The notes: generated by a model not told the origin, from the sequence alone. A DNA stretch of 64,000 bases from Apiospora phragmitis (GCA_038363925.1 JAQQWL010000005.1:1240001-1304000); one strand, 5' to 3'. Positions 1 through 11,732 are shown, counted from the first letter of the stretch. Numbers and translations: made by a program.

Positions 1-425
1 TCGCGAACAAGGTCGACCGCCGCTGGTTCTTCCAGATCGACGCGGCGGGCGGGCCGAACTCCAACTACAGCAAGCCGGGCAACGGCGCCACGGCCTTTGC
101 GCACCGCGACAAGACCTTCATCATCCAGTTCTACGACGCCGTTGGAAGCAGTGTGGCCTGCCCGTCTAACGGGCTATCATTGCTCAATGACTGGGTTTCG
201 AACATCACGGCCGCTCTGCCACCCGGGACCGGCAGCTGGCGCGCGTACGCTAACTACCGCGACCCGACGTTGAGCCGCGGGGAGGCGCAGAGACTGTATT
301 ACGGGGCGAACTTGGAGAGGCTCCGGAGGCTCAAGCTCCAGTACGATCCTGACGAGCGGTTTTATTTCCCGCAGTCGATCGAGCCGTGGCGTAACCAGTC
401 CTCGGCGACTCCGAGGTTGCACTAA
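1..425 (+). CDS. FAD-linked oxidase (BBE-like), C-terminal fragment
   Basis: Only the last ~140 residues of the gene lie in the window; the reading frame is open from base 3 to the TAA at 423-425. The C-terminal motif with Y-Y-G-A-N followed by L-x-R-L-R-x-L-K-x-x-Y-D-P-x-x-x-F-x-F-P-Q-S-I is the berberine-bridge (BBE) domain signature that closes the substrate pocket of FAD-binding PCMH-type oxidases. Family members are usually secreted, use a covalently bound flavin and oxidise carbohydrates, alkaloid-like compounds or secondary metabolites with O2. The FAD-binding half is upstream of the window, so substrate, signal peptide and completeness cannot be judged. The family call is firm; the substrate is unknown. 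Confidence 0.85.
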   Translation, partial: ANKVDRRWFFQIDAAGGPNSNYSKPGNGATAFAHRDKTFIIQFYDAVGSSVACPSNGLSLLNDWVSNITAALPPGTGSWRAYANYRDPTLSRGEAQRLYYGANLERLRRLKLQYDPDERFYFPQSIEPWRNQSSATPRLH

Positions 426-1797
426 GCAGTCTTCCTGTATACTTGCATTGCACGCGAACCGGACAAGAAGGGGAGTAGTTTTCTTTTGGGAACTCTTGAT
501 GCAAACCCACAACGCCCTGCGAACCTACCAGAAGCGAGCTAAACGAGGAACAGGAGTCGGAAGGTGGTTGCTTCGGACTATTTTTAGAATGCCCTGAAGG
601 TTGAACATCAACCAGGTCAGCCGACTTATGTTCTACTCACGGCCCTAGTTGCTTTCCAGATTAGGAAGGCGACGAGGATCACCCATTCAGTTTACCCTAT
701 CTCGAGTCGGTGCATTGGGAAACAACTCACTGTCCATCTATCTGAATCTCCTTGCAATGCACACGGAGCTCTCCATTTAGAAACATCAAACATGCTGCTT
801 GCTTGCCATTGGAGGAATCCATCCTTTCTCACATTCACTCGCTTATATGCTTTTGGTAGCTCGGTCTATGCATCTCGTTCTTGAATCACTACCCCTGTAC
901 CTTTTACTGTTTGGTTGAGTCCTCATGCTTGGGCTTTGTTCGTTCGCTTGTTCTAAAGACCGAAATCAGACGATGAGGAGATAAACGTTTACTCTATCTA
1001 TCCAAACTACTTTAATCATCTTGCGACCTGAAACGCGTTTCCCACTTTTTCGTGCTGAGAGCTGTGAAGGCATAACGCGGACGAGTCATGATATAGGCAC
1101 AGCTTATGCGACTGATCCGATACCCCTGCTCGGATCCCACCCGATCGAGGCGCATCCCTACACCCCCCGCCCAAAGCACTGGCCCAATGCCAAGAAGAAC
1201 GTCTGAACAAAAGAAATCGGTCCCACCCGCAGAGCCGCAAAGCCAAGCTTTCATCCGCAGGCTTGGCTGCTTCCAAGAATAAACTTCGGATGCCAATGCG
1301 ATTCCCACTTTTGACCCCCTCTGTCTCTCTATTAAAGTTTAGCAGACAGCTCGAAAATAGAACCACAAGCCTGCCAACCCCATAGAGAACGACGGAGAAG
1401 AAGGCTTGGCCAACGAGGCGGCGCGAAGTTTCGAAACAAGATCCCTACCAAAGTAGCGATTCATGGGGAGTAGGCTCAGCTCTGCCGTGTAAGCGGGGGA
1501 GTTCAACATCGTAAAGTCTTTTTCTAGTCTTCACGATAGAAACAACATCGAAGCAAGTCAGTGTTGTGCAGGAGTGAAATTGTGTATATAAGGACTTGCT
1601 GATCGACCCGAAGAGACAACTTTTTTCCTCATCACTCACCACCAACAACTCCAACAGTCTTCTTCCACAGTCAGCTTCACTTCGAACCGCCTGCGCCAGT
1701 CGCCTTTTCACTTCGAACCACTTCACTTCATCACTTGATACCCCATTTTCCAACACTTCAACTTCCACCTTTTTTCACCACCAACCAAACCGCCAAG
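426..1797. other. intergenic region, 1.37 kb
   Basis: No credible gene is visible: ORFs here are short and overlap on both strands. The last ~200 bases are CT-rich with many CAC/TTC runs and look like the 5' leader of the secreted cysteine-rich gene that follows. Confidence 0.6.
1585..1592 (+). promoter_or_regulatory. TATA box of the secreted cysteine-rich gene
   Basis: TATATAAG lies about 205 nt before the ATG at 1798 and is followed by a long pyrimidine-rich leader (about 1620-1797), an arrangement typical of strongly expressed fungal genes. This is inferred from sequence alone. Confidence 0.5.
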
Positions 1798-2241
1798 ATG
1801 CAGTTCACTCAGTTCGCCACTCTCTTCCTCGCCGTTGCCACCGGCATCAACGCCATGCCCAGCATGAACGCTACCGACATGGAGCCCTTCCAGCTCCACG
1901 CCCGCTCCTGCGGCGCCGGTCTCCTGAAGGGCAAGGCCCTCAAGGCTTGCCAGGCGGCTTGCAAGGTTGCTTGCGTAAGTATTTCCTTCTTCCTCTAGCC
2001 TAACTCCTTTGGGTTACCCTGCTAACCGCTTCGCCATAGAACGTCATCCCCAACCCTGTCGGCTCCGCCGCTTGCGCCGCTTCTTGCAACAGGAAGCGAT
2101 CCGAGCCCGAGTCTGAGGTCGAGTCCGAGTCCGAGGTCGAGGCCCGCGACATCCTCGAGGACCGCGCCTGCGGCCTCTTCAAGGGCAAGGCCAAGGAGCT
2201 CTGCCAGAAGGGTTGCTCCGGCGTCTGCGTAAGTCTTTCAG

Positions 2242-2287
<46 letters not shown>

Positions 2288-2543
2288 CTCTCTCTCTCGC
2301 TCTCTGTCTGAATCCCCTCACTAACCAGTCCAACAGTCCAAGATCCCCAACGCCACCGCCAAGGGCGCCTGCCAGGCCGCCTGCAAGAAGCGAAGCGAGC
2401 TCACCGAGCGCGACCCCGAGCCCGCGCCCCTCACCGGCGGACAGGTCTGCCGCGGCGCCTGCGCCGTCACTTGCAACTCGACCGTCCTCGCCCTGATCCA
2501 GAAGAAGTGCCTCAAGGCCTGCAACGGCAAGTGCCCTGCCTAG
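1798..2543 (+). CDS. secreted cysteine-rich repeat protein, Kex2-processed type
   Basis: Three exons (1798-1974, 2040-2228, 2337-2543) give 190 aa; both introns are phase 0 with GTAAGT donors. Residues 1-19 are a clear signal peptide ending in I-N-A. The mature part has 18 cysteines in three sets of six. Each set has the core C-x3-C-x3-C-x11-C-x3-C; units 1 and 2 add a leading Cys 10-12 residues earlier, and unit 3 adds a trailing x3-Cys. Dibasic sites (K-R after unit 1, K-K-R after unit 2) are followed by acidic S-E-rich linkers, as in Kex2-processed repeat precursors. Each intron falls directly after the third core cysteine of units 1 and 2. The C-x3-C pairs suggest disulfide-linked helical hairpins. 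I do not recognise a named family. Likely roles are effector, antimicrobial or surface peptide, and the sequence does not decide between them. Confidence 0.85.
2241..2305 (+). repeat. CT microsatellite inside intron 2
   Basis: A nearly pure (CT)n tract with a few CG or TG interruptions fills most of intron 2 (2229-2336) of the secreted cysteine-rich gene. It supplies an extended pyrimidine tract before the acceptor at 2336. Its length is likely to vary between strains. Confidence 0.9.
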
Positions 2544-3139
2544 ATTACCACCTCTGCTGGCAATCTATTATGGCATACCTGCCAATTGTGACTTTCAACT
2601 TTTGGCGGCAATCTTCTTTTATCATTCTCTACATTCTTTTAGGACATTTGGAAGCATATGGACAGCGGGGCAGCATTTTGATGATTCCTTTTTTTCCTTG
2701 ATTTCTTTTTTGACAAGACCATTTGGGTCTTTTGGTGGATCGGTATCTGACTGGAGTGGAAGATGGTCTGGGTCTGGGTCTGGATGCTCTTGAAGGAGTT
2801 ACCCGGGTTTGATTTTGTATATGACACTCCTTTATGTTACAAGCCAAGCGACGTTTTATGAAGAAACTCTTCAATGCAATTTCGGCACAGCCATAAGGAT
2901 ACACTATATGTGAATGTGGAATAAGCCTTCAGCAACAAAGGTGATCACGTAGTCGCCTGATCATCACGCCATGTTTTCTCAGATTGACCAACCAGATGAC
3001 ACCAAAGCTCTGTACCATAACCGAATTCAACTCGACGCGACGCGACGCGATGTACTTGAGATTCATACCTCTGATCTCATGAACTATTAGTAACTACTTG
3101 ACTACAAGTGTCATTTTCTCTTTTTCCTCAATTTCTACA
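2544..3139. other. intergenic, no gene seen
   Basis: This holds the 3' flank of the cysteine-rich gene, with T-rich stretches around 2690-2720, and a short upstream region for the truncated ATPase. A small GACGC-type repeat lies near 3033-3048. Nothing else could be supported. Confidence 0.5.
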
Positions 3140-3364
3140 ATGAAGACACGACGACGACGACCACAACCACCACCACAAAACATCTACATCATTGGCGCCC
3201 AGAGCACCGGCAAAACCACACTAGTCCACGCGCTCGAAGCCCACTTCCGCCAACTCTCCTCGCCGCCCACTGTGATCCACGCAGTTGCGCGCACCGTGAG
3301 GAGCACCGAAGAGAGGATGGCGTTCGTGCTGCGGAGCTGGAGGAATGATGCCCCTGATAAGTAG
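3140..3364 (+). pseudogene. truncated P-loop ATPase (AAA/NadR-like) fragment
   Basis: An ATG at 3140 opens a 74-residue frame with an Arg-rich start, then a beta strand and Walker A loop (I-Y-I-I-G-A-Q-S-T-G-K-T-T-L), then a second strand with V-A-R-T-V. This matches the start of fungal AAA-domain proteins of the NadR/Ttd14-like type, which usually run to 250-350 aa. Here the frame drifts into unrelated sequence and stops at 3362-3364, with no Walker B or lid region downstream. It is best read as a gene remnant. A very short expressed protein is possible but could not be a functional ATPase. Confidence 0.6.
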
Positions 3365-3608
3365 AAGCCGTGCGTTGCATCAAACCAACAACACTTGGAT
3401 TAGCATGGCACTCGATGCATCCAGTATATGTATCAACTTGAAAGTCGTATTGGTAGGAGAAGTAAAACACAAAGCTAACTAGGTGTTGATACACCATTTC
3501 TACCCAGAAGCCTTCTGCTGAGCTGAACCATTCTGAAGAAGAAATAACATATCCTGAACGGCCATTAGCGGTCATCAACTCAGAGCTTATTTGGGGAACA
3601 TACCTCTA

Positions 3609-6600
3609 GCTTTTCTCCCTCTTGGCTACCGGCGTGTCCGTCAAACGAGATCTTCGCCAAATGACTTTTCCTCTTCTGAAGGAAGACGATGTTCTTGGTC
3701 ATGTCAGTAAGCTCTGTTTGAGTATTCTTGCAAGGTTCAAAATTACCTCCTCAACCGTACGCTTTGCGATGTACTTGTATACAACGACATTTCGCTGCTG
3801 GCCGATCTTTAGCGCCCTACCGATGGCTTGTTCTTCTACTGATGGGTTTCATTGAGGCTCGACAATGTGTACTCGATCAGCAACCGTCAGAGTCAAGCTG
3901 TTTTCGGCCTGTTAGTCGACCGCTCCAGAAAGTGAAATCAATGAATCGCCGTACGTTAACGTACCCAACTGCTCCGGTGGCGATGGATAGGAGTAAAACG
4001 TCTGGTCCTTCTTCTCCGGAGAACTGCTTGAGGACTACCTCTCTCTCCCCGAAGGATGTCTGCCCATCTATCCGACTATTAGGCACTCCTTGTCGAACTA
4101 GCAGGCGCTGGAGTATTTCTAGAGTCAAACGCCACGAAGTAAAAACAATGCTACTGCAAAATTAGCATGGATGAAGTCAATTCAAGGATGGGGGTAAACA
4201 GACTGTTTTGAGGATGGAGAGCTTCGAATGTTATCAACGACAGCCTTGAGCTTAGAAGAGAACCCGAGATCCCCTACCTGGGCACTGTTGAAGAAAGTCG
4301 AAACTGTAGATGGCTGGTTGGTGCTCGTGACGTGTAGCGTATCATCTCCCTCGTTCAATGGCGACGGGGCAGCTCTACCGTGGTCCAAGACTCTTGAGCA
4401 TTCAGGACACACTTCGAGAGCACCCATATCGGCACTGATGTCTGCGTCGTCACCATAACAATATGCACACATCGGCTCATCGCTGAAATTGTTGATTTTC
4501 TTCCTAATTGCGGCTTTTCCCTGGCGCTTTGGTGTCTGCAGTCTTGACGAGTATTGGCGTTGTATGCATGTGCCGTGGTTGCAAAGTCGGCGTAGGCTCA
4601 TCGTAGCGGCGAACAGCACAGTATACCGCTTCTTGGTTGACCTCATATACAGAATCTCTTCGAACTCTTCCTTACAGCGATCTAGGATTTCTCCGTATAG
4701 CTGTGCTTCAGTGTCCGTTAATGATATGGCGATCTCCCTAATTTCATGGGGAGGGATACATAGCAGCTCCACTGTGCGGCGGAAACATGTGATACGCAAC
4801 AGCAGCCGCAAATTTCGGAAAGGGTCAAGTGATGCGACGTGTAGTGGCTCAATGATGTGCTTTCGGTAGAAGCCCGGTTCTGAGAACGGTTTGAAGTGGA
4901 GGAAGTCCAGCAACGATCTCAGGTCATCCAAGGTATTCTGGATTGGAGTGCCACTGAGGCACCACCGTCTTTGAGCCTGGAGGTCTTTGGCGGCCTTGAA
5001 CTGTTGGGACGTGGTGTTTCGAATCCAGTGGGCTGAACCTGTCAGTTTATGGAACATCTTCAGTTAAGATCAACAGGTCTGGAGATCATACCTTCATCCA
5101 GGACGACACGAAACCACATAATCCCTTGGAGCAGTCTGTATGATTTCCAGTCTGAGACCAATCTATGATATGTAGTCAACACCAAATCATTATCCACAAT
5201 ATCTTCTGAAGCATTTGCACGATTGCTGCCATGGAAAATGCAGAGTTGAAAGGTGCCGGGTTCGATATGCCTTGGGTTTCAAGTCGTCAGCTAAACTGAG
5301 GGACTGACTTTAAGTCTCTCTTGTGGGACCTACTTCTCAATCTCCGATTTCCATACTCCCATGACCTCTGACCAGTTAGTAAAAGTTTATGATGCTTATA
5401 CGGGATTCGCATACGTGGAGACGGAGCAACAATGAGTGTCGTTGGGAACTCCATCTTCATGTGGGAGAACTCTGCTGCGCTTGGCATTGAACACACCACA
5501 GCACTTAACATTGTCAAGGACTTTCCGAGACCCGTGGCATCCGCAACAATGCCGCCAACTATTGGACTTGAATAGCCCCTAGATTCTCTTTCAGGTAATT
5601 GTTAGCTAGGGTATGTCGCAACACACAGAAATATAATTGAAAATGCACTCACCCATTTCCAATGCAGCTCTTGAGGATATTAGTAGCGGACGCAGTATAG
5701 CCCCCTTCCTCTCTTTTCAAAATCGAGACGACTCCTTCTTTCTGGTGACTATGTATATGTCAGGTCCTAAAAGTTCAATGACGGATAGGGTGAAATGTTA
5801 ATCTATCCTCTTCAACGTGCTTATAATCTTCCCTTCTGCCATCGATAAAGTTAATGCCAGGGAAGATGACAACTCTGACTCGGCAAGGCTGTTCAGAACA
5901 TTTCCCAAACCCTGGGCAAGCTCCGAAGCTCCAGAGTCTTCCGTTGGGGGTCCGATGAGATGCGCCAGATCAGTTTTGACACCACTGGAATAATAATAAT
6001 GTGGGTTGACATATGGCATGACGGCAGGTAAGAAACAAGGATGCTGCAGAAACCCGTTGGCTTCTGTCAGAGCAACCCCAACATCATCTATCATATGACT
6101 GGGGCCTGGCAGGTTGATCGATATATCGACCACGACGTGCTGGGTCTTATTCTTGGGATGCTTCGGAAGGGCGGATGCATCCAAAACAGCTGTGTGCGTT
6201 ATTTGGGGTCGTTTGCTGAATGACTTCAGGATCTCTGTAGTAAGGATGTCCAAAACACCTACCTCCCTTTCAAACTCATCTCATCTCAGATAGTAGTTAG
6301 TGCCCCTTTGGAAAACGTTAAGTTCGTAAAAGCGGTGCCAAGTTGTAACTGGGAAATCCCGCAGCGATGATGACTCCATTCTCAACTTCGCATCACATAG
6401 CTTTACCCATCGTTAGTCTTAAACCAAGAGATGGATGACTGGACACCTCTTGGCGTACTGCCCCGTAGCAAATGGTTTCGATAGTTGCAGGTGCCGATGG
6501 TACATCAGTGCACATGCGGTCAGAACAGTTCCAATTGTCTTCAGAAACATGTCCGAACTCAGGCTCATTTCCACTGCGAAATCCGAAGCACAATCAGTTT

Positions 6601-6781
6601 GCCATTCTGGTAGTAATGAGCTGATGGAAGGATTGACTTGTCTGACTCACGAATCGAGACAATACTCGTCAATGCCAGTACACCTGGTTTCTGACGGGGC
6701 ACAACGGCGCTTCGCCCATAACTCTTCACCCTCAGCCTGGAGATCCAAATATCTCCCCTTGGGATGCATCGTGGCAAGCAT
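3609..6781 (-). pseudogene. SNF2-family helicase (Rad5/HLTF-like), inactivated
   Basis: Exons can be followed on the minus strand from an ATG at 6781 through canonical introns (6650-6574, 6446-6401 and others). Recognisable parts in order: an N-terminal region, an ATP-binding loop D-A-T-G-L-G-K-S (about 5547-5521), D-E-G of motif II (about 5095), C-L-S-G-T-P-I-Q-N (about 4960), a short C-x2-C...C-x2-C RING-like insert (about 4465-4400), then helicase-C motifs I-V-F-T-S-W, D-G-Q-T-S and [10 protein letters not shown]. In-frame stops interrupt it: TGA 6283-6281, TAA 5800-5798, and TGA 3851-3849, which replaces the Trp of the conserved Q-W-N-P motif. A phase mismatch also follows V-E-E near 3740. 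Intact relatives are DNA-dependent ATPases that remodel chromatin or aid repair. Loss of function is well supported; exact exon ends are approximate. Confidence 0.75.
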
Positions 6782-7717
6782 TGGGTAGGCGTATCAAAGT
6801 AAATCATATGACTGTAGCATACATTGCTGGGACTAACCTGCAAAGAATCTGTCGGCCGATCTCAACAGGAGAATGTCTAACAGGTTTATTATGATGGGTA
6901 TTGCCCGCACTGAACATGCCCAATTCAAATAAGGGCAGAGACCTAGGTTTTGAGTACATCCTAGGCATAATTTGCAATGCAATGCGCCAGGAGGGCTGTG
7001 CTATCATGTGGTCGTGTGTGGCTGCAGCCGCAGTTGCTGCGCTGGCGCACTGAGGGCCAGACAGCTGAACAGAGAGCAAACTGTCTCAATTCCTTTTTCC
7101 GGCTTAAGCTGACGACTTTTTTAATACGTATCATTGACCGTGTGCGCGCTTCGACTTTTGAAAGTATTGTATTCCTTCCTCACCGTTTCATCGCATCCCT
7201 TCCACCATCTCGCCGTCGCAGTCTCTCGACGGTAGAAAGGACATGTTACGGTATATTGCAACGAGTACATAATAAGTATGGACTTCTAAAGTAGTACTGG
7301 ACCAAGAAAGTGGTAGTAGATGACGGAAGTGGTCGACGTCGAAATGGCTGTACGGCGAGGGGGTTAGGTACGGCAAGGGGACCTCGGGAGTGTTCGAGGA
7401 TGTGTAATACCTACCACGTGCAGTTTAGTGTGAGTGTAATAAGGAAACCAATGGGAAAAGGAAAATTGAGACAGTTGCCCTCTGTCCAGCTGTCGGCCAT
7501 CCATGCATACTGGGAGGTGGGGGTAGGCAATACCATAGGCTAAGAGCATAGCCACATACCAATGCAGGTGCAACACACCCATACCAAGCATTGGATTCTG
7601 CCTTGGGGCCAAAGTTCACTCAAATATCCTAAAGGGCTCTCCAGAGTTGTATTTTCTTTCAATGTTCACAACTGTTGAGCTGTCCGCCGTCTCATACCCT
7701 GAACACTCGTGACAACC
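6782..7717. other. intergenic between divergent decayed genes
   Basis: About 0.94 kb between the SNF2 pseudogene (minus) and the NACHT pseudogene (plus). Only short overlapping ORFs are present, and no RNA gene or repeat was recognised. Confidence 0.5.
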
Positions 7718-10700
7718 ATGTCCGATATCGTTTTGAATCGGGCCATCGAAAGGTTTCGACAGGGTCTGACCCCTGAGCAAAGGCAGCTATTCACTGCATC
7801 GTCTCTGGACAAGGTCAATGATGAAATCCAATCCATACAGGCAGGACCGATATGGGTCGACAAAGAAACTGCGTAGTTTAAACAGGATATCAAAGTTCCT
7901 CGAAGCTATGGGCACATATTGAACAGTTGGTTCAGGTCTTTCTCAACGTTTCAGAGGTTGTGGCCTTTATTTGGGTAACTGATGTCAATTTTAAATTAAT
8001 ATCACCCCTTCCTGTTAAGTACGCTAACATACTTCTCAACAGGGACCTATCAAACTTGCCCTTATGGTATGCAGCCCTTATGCCCACCGTCGGTTCCTTT
8101 GGGTACTAACTGCGTTTGAAGATGGCAGGCACGCGCCTCCAAACACTAGAACAATTGTTGGACACCTATGTCGAGATTGGTGAGGTGATTCCTGGCCTGC
8201 GGCAGTATGAAACACTATTCCAGGAAGCTCCCGCAGTCCTTGAAGTCCTCGAGAAGTACTTCTGTGACATTCTGGAGTTCCACCGCAATGCGATGGATGT
8301 ATTCGCCAGGCCAGGTAAGCAGTCGTGCCCAAATCTTAATTCGCCAATTACCTAACGCACAAGTCTAAAGGTTGGAGAATATGCTTCGATTCAACCTGGA
8401 AAACATTCAAGAGTAGATTCAATCCCATACTCGAGAGTCTCAAACGCCATAGGGCTCTTCTCCTGGACGAACGACTCAACGCGGCTGTCCTAGGAATCCG
8501 AAATGGCAGAGATGGAACATTACAGTTTCTGAAAACCACGTCAGATCAATCCTCGACCAACTTTAAAGGGTTGGAAGACAAAATTGATGACGTATACACG
8601 AAGCTCTCTGATCAGGTATACGGACTGATCCAATCATCCGATAAGGTCGGAGAGGCATTGCAGCGAGAACTGTCTTTTCAAGAGATGAGTTCTATGCTGG
8701 CCAAACTGGACATTTCACATTGTAGGGCTGACCAACAAGCGGCCTTGAATCCTGCCATGGAAAGTCCGGTACTTGGATCTTCCAAAGCCCCTCCTTTTTG
8801 AACTGGATGCAGTCGCAGGTTTTTCCAGACTGCGCACTGTTCATCCACGGTATGCCAGGTGCAGGTACGTGAGCTTGGGAGCCAGATATATTTTCGCTTC
8901 TAGTACTGATCGCCCAAACAGACAAGACGTCCTTGGCTGCGCGTATAATCGACCATATTTCAGCTCAGCCAGGCCTCAATCACACCTCTCTCTTGTACTT
9001 CTATTTCAAGCATACTGGCAACGATAAGAGATCAATGGCTCACATGTTGCGAGCTTTGTTGGCTCAATTGGTACGCCAAGACGCTTCTCTGGCCCATGTG
9101 CTATACGAAAAATATTGCTCGGTCAGTACGAGAGAAGCGCAGACAATGGCTACACTGAAGAGTTGGGCGGTCGAGCTTCTCAAGACTCAGGCCAGGTGCA
9201 CCATCATTCTCGACGGTCCAGATGAATGCAACCATCACAGCGATGGATACGAGTCTAAAAGAATCATGGAATGGTTTTTAAAGTCTACTATCCCCGATTG
9301 CGCCAGGGAAGGCTTGAAAATTCGCGTGTTGTGTCTGGGGCAAAGAGATGGCGTGGTTGATCATGTACTCTCTGGAATACCCATCCGTTTCTCTCGACAC
9401 TTCCGCACTCCACCTTGAGGACATCCAGTCATTTACGAAGTCTCGTGCATCTGAAGTCTCACAAAGGTTCTCTCTCCATCCTGGAGAGGAGCGAAATATC
9501 ACTCAGAAGGTGGTACTATTATCAAAAGGTGAGCAGCTACAAGTTCTGCGTACGTCTTAGCCTAGCAACGCCCCCTATTAATCAATTATTAGTGATGTTT
9601 CTTTACGCAAAGCTTGTCATGGATAATCTCATGGCTCAAGGATCGATAGAAGAGCTGGATGAGGAGTTGAATGTCAACTTTCCGAAAGGCCTAGACGAGG
9701 CGTGCGTTACCCCTGAGCCGTTGGCGGAACAAAAACCTAACCTTGTACTAGGTACGACCGTATCGCCTTCCGGATCTTGGATCAAACCAGTCGCCCGCAA
9801 TCGCAACGGGAAGCGGCATGTCAAATACTGAAATGGTTGACTTGCGCGGTGAGACCCCTCAGGTGGAGAGAAATACAATCGCTCTCCTGCATCGACCCCC
9901 ATAATGGAATCTGCAATCCAAGGAAACGTCGCGTCGATAACTGCAAATGCATATGTGGATCATTCGTGGAAATCGAGCAACTCGAGTCTGGTATGGAATG
10001 TCTGGATGGCACCGACCCGGTGGTGGGCCTGGTTCATGATACGGCCCGAAGAGTACGGAGATGCATGAAAATGATATATTTGCATAAGGCTGACGTACCA
10101 AACAGGTACTTGATCCAAAGCGGTCTTGTCGTTCTACCCGAAGTCAATGCCAATATGGCCATTTTCTCATCGACATATCTGGCTTCACTGCCGTTCAAGG
10201 CCAATTCCGCCGCCGTTGTCCGCGAAAATGCAATGAACGGCTATTACGGGTTCCTCGACTTTTTGGTGTTTTCCTGGCAGAAGCACTTGGAATTCTGCTT
10301 GGAGCACGGCCACAAGCTATCTCTGTCAATAATACGTCATATCCAACAAGCATTCAACACACTTCTGCAACACCTCGACGACAATGAGGTAATCGAAGAC
10401 GTTGATGATGTCCTGGAAAGCATGAAGAGCTTCTTCAATACCAACAATGGTCTGAGGCGCTACATAAAACATCTAGACCACCTCTCATCTGCCATCAGAA
10501 CGGTCGTTGAAGGCATCGACCCTACTGATCTCGATGGCCGGTCTAGGAATGTCTTCTTTTCCTTGAACGGAGAGCAACGATATAAATGCCCCAAGCCCCG
10601 ATGTGTCCGATTCTGTCATGGCTTCGAAAGCAGAAAATCGGGGGACTATCATGCTGCTCAGCATTATGCCCAATTCAATTGCTCTATTGAAAGCTGCCCT

Positions 10701-11732
10701 CGAAGAAAGGTCGGCTTCACTACTCGTGCGGACTTGGACCAACACACGAAAGAAGCACACACAAGCGTGAAGAATAAGCCAAAAGACTTGTTTCCCACCG
10801 CCAGTGGGCAAATGGAGCCTTTGTATGACGCCTGTACAAGAGGCGATATTCAAGCTGTCAAATATTGGATAAAAAAGGGCAAACGCCTTATCGACTTACA
10901 CTTAGCGGTGGCTGCGGAGAACGGCCATGTCGAACTATGTTAATATACCGCACTCAATGCCATAGATGCAACATTGTATCCTTTAGCGGCTGCGCCTAGA
11001 CTGGAATCGCTGCATCTAGCCATCCGCCAGAGAAGTATTACCATGTGCCGAGTGTTGCTTAACGCAGCAACACAGGAGCAAACCCATTACTATATAAACA
11101 GTGGCAATTACTTCTCCCGAATACAAGAGGCCGCAAATTACGCCGACCGAAACATATTCGATTTGCTTTTATCTATGAACTCTCGAAGACAACGGCCATT
11201 GAACCTCGCGGAGACATTTCTCAAAATACTACACTCTCGGGATCATAGGGCTATAAAAGACACCATGGAAATCATGGAACGCCTTTTCAGCCTTTCCAAG
11301 CAAGAAAATATGTTGGCTGAATTGTCAACAGATACATTGGATCGAGCGATTGCAAAAGACGACGGGCTTATTTTGGTGTTCCTGTTGCAAGTGATGGACG
11401 AACATATCACTCGATTGAAAAGCGCCGAACGCGATAGCCCACTCTACAAATCAATTCAGCTTGGCAAGTCGGACTGCGTCAAATCGTTGTTAGAGAACGA
11501 CCTTGTCAATGATATGAGCATAGTTGGCAGCATGAGCCGGGAGCGTCCTCTCCATTGTGCTTGCGGATCTCGCAACGTTGAAATGGTCATATTACTACTG
11601 CCCTACTCGATGAACCACTTGGATGATACAAATGCGAACGACGAAACTCCGCTCTGTATTGCAGTCAAACGTGGGCTTATTAAGATGACAAAGGCTCTCT
11701 TGGATACCGGGGCAGTTGATATTTATTGTTGA
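7718..11732 (+). pseudogene. NACHT-ankyrin NLR-like protein, degenerate
   Basis: The order of parts is that of a fungal NLR: an N-terminal helical domain (G-L-T-P-E-Q-R-Q-L-F start, then A-F-I-W|G-P-I-K-L-A), a NACHT domain at about 8850-9420 with the Walker B-like I-I-L-D-G-P-D-E-C, a winged-helix-like part, a Cys/His segment (C-P-K-P-R-C...H-x4-H, about 10590-10760), then ankyrin-like repeats. Introns at 7975-8042 and 8067-8121 flank a 24-nt microexon; others lie near 8315, 8865, 9530 and 9705. Defects: frame changes near 7845, 8755 and 9390, an in-frame TAA at 10941-10943, and a Walker A loop spliced as G-M-P-G-A-D-K-T-S, with Asp at the second conserved Gly. Ankyrin homology ends abruptly at 11732. 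Intact relatives are proposed to act in heterokaryon incompatibility or innate defence. Confidence 0.8.
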
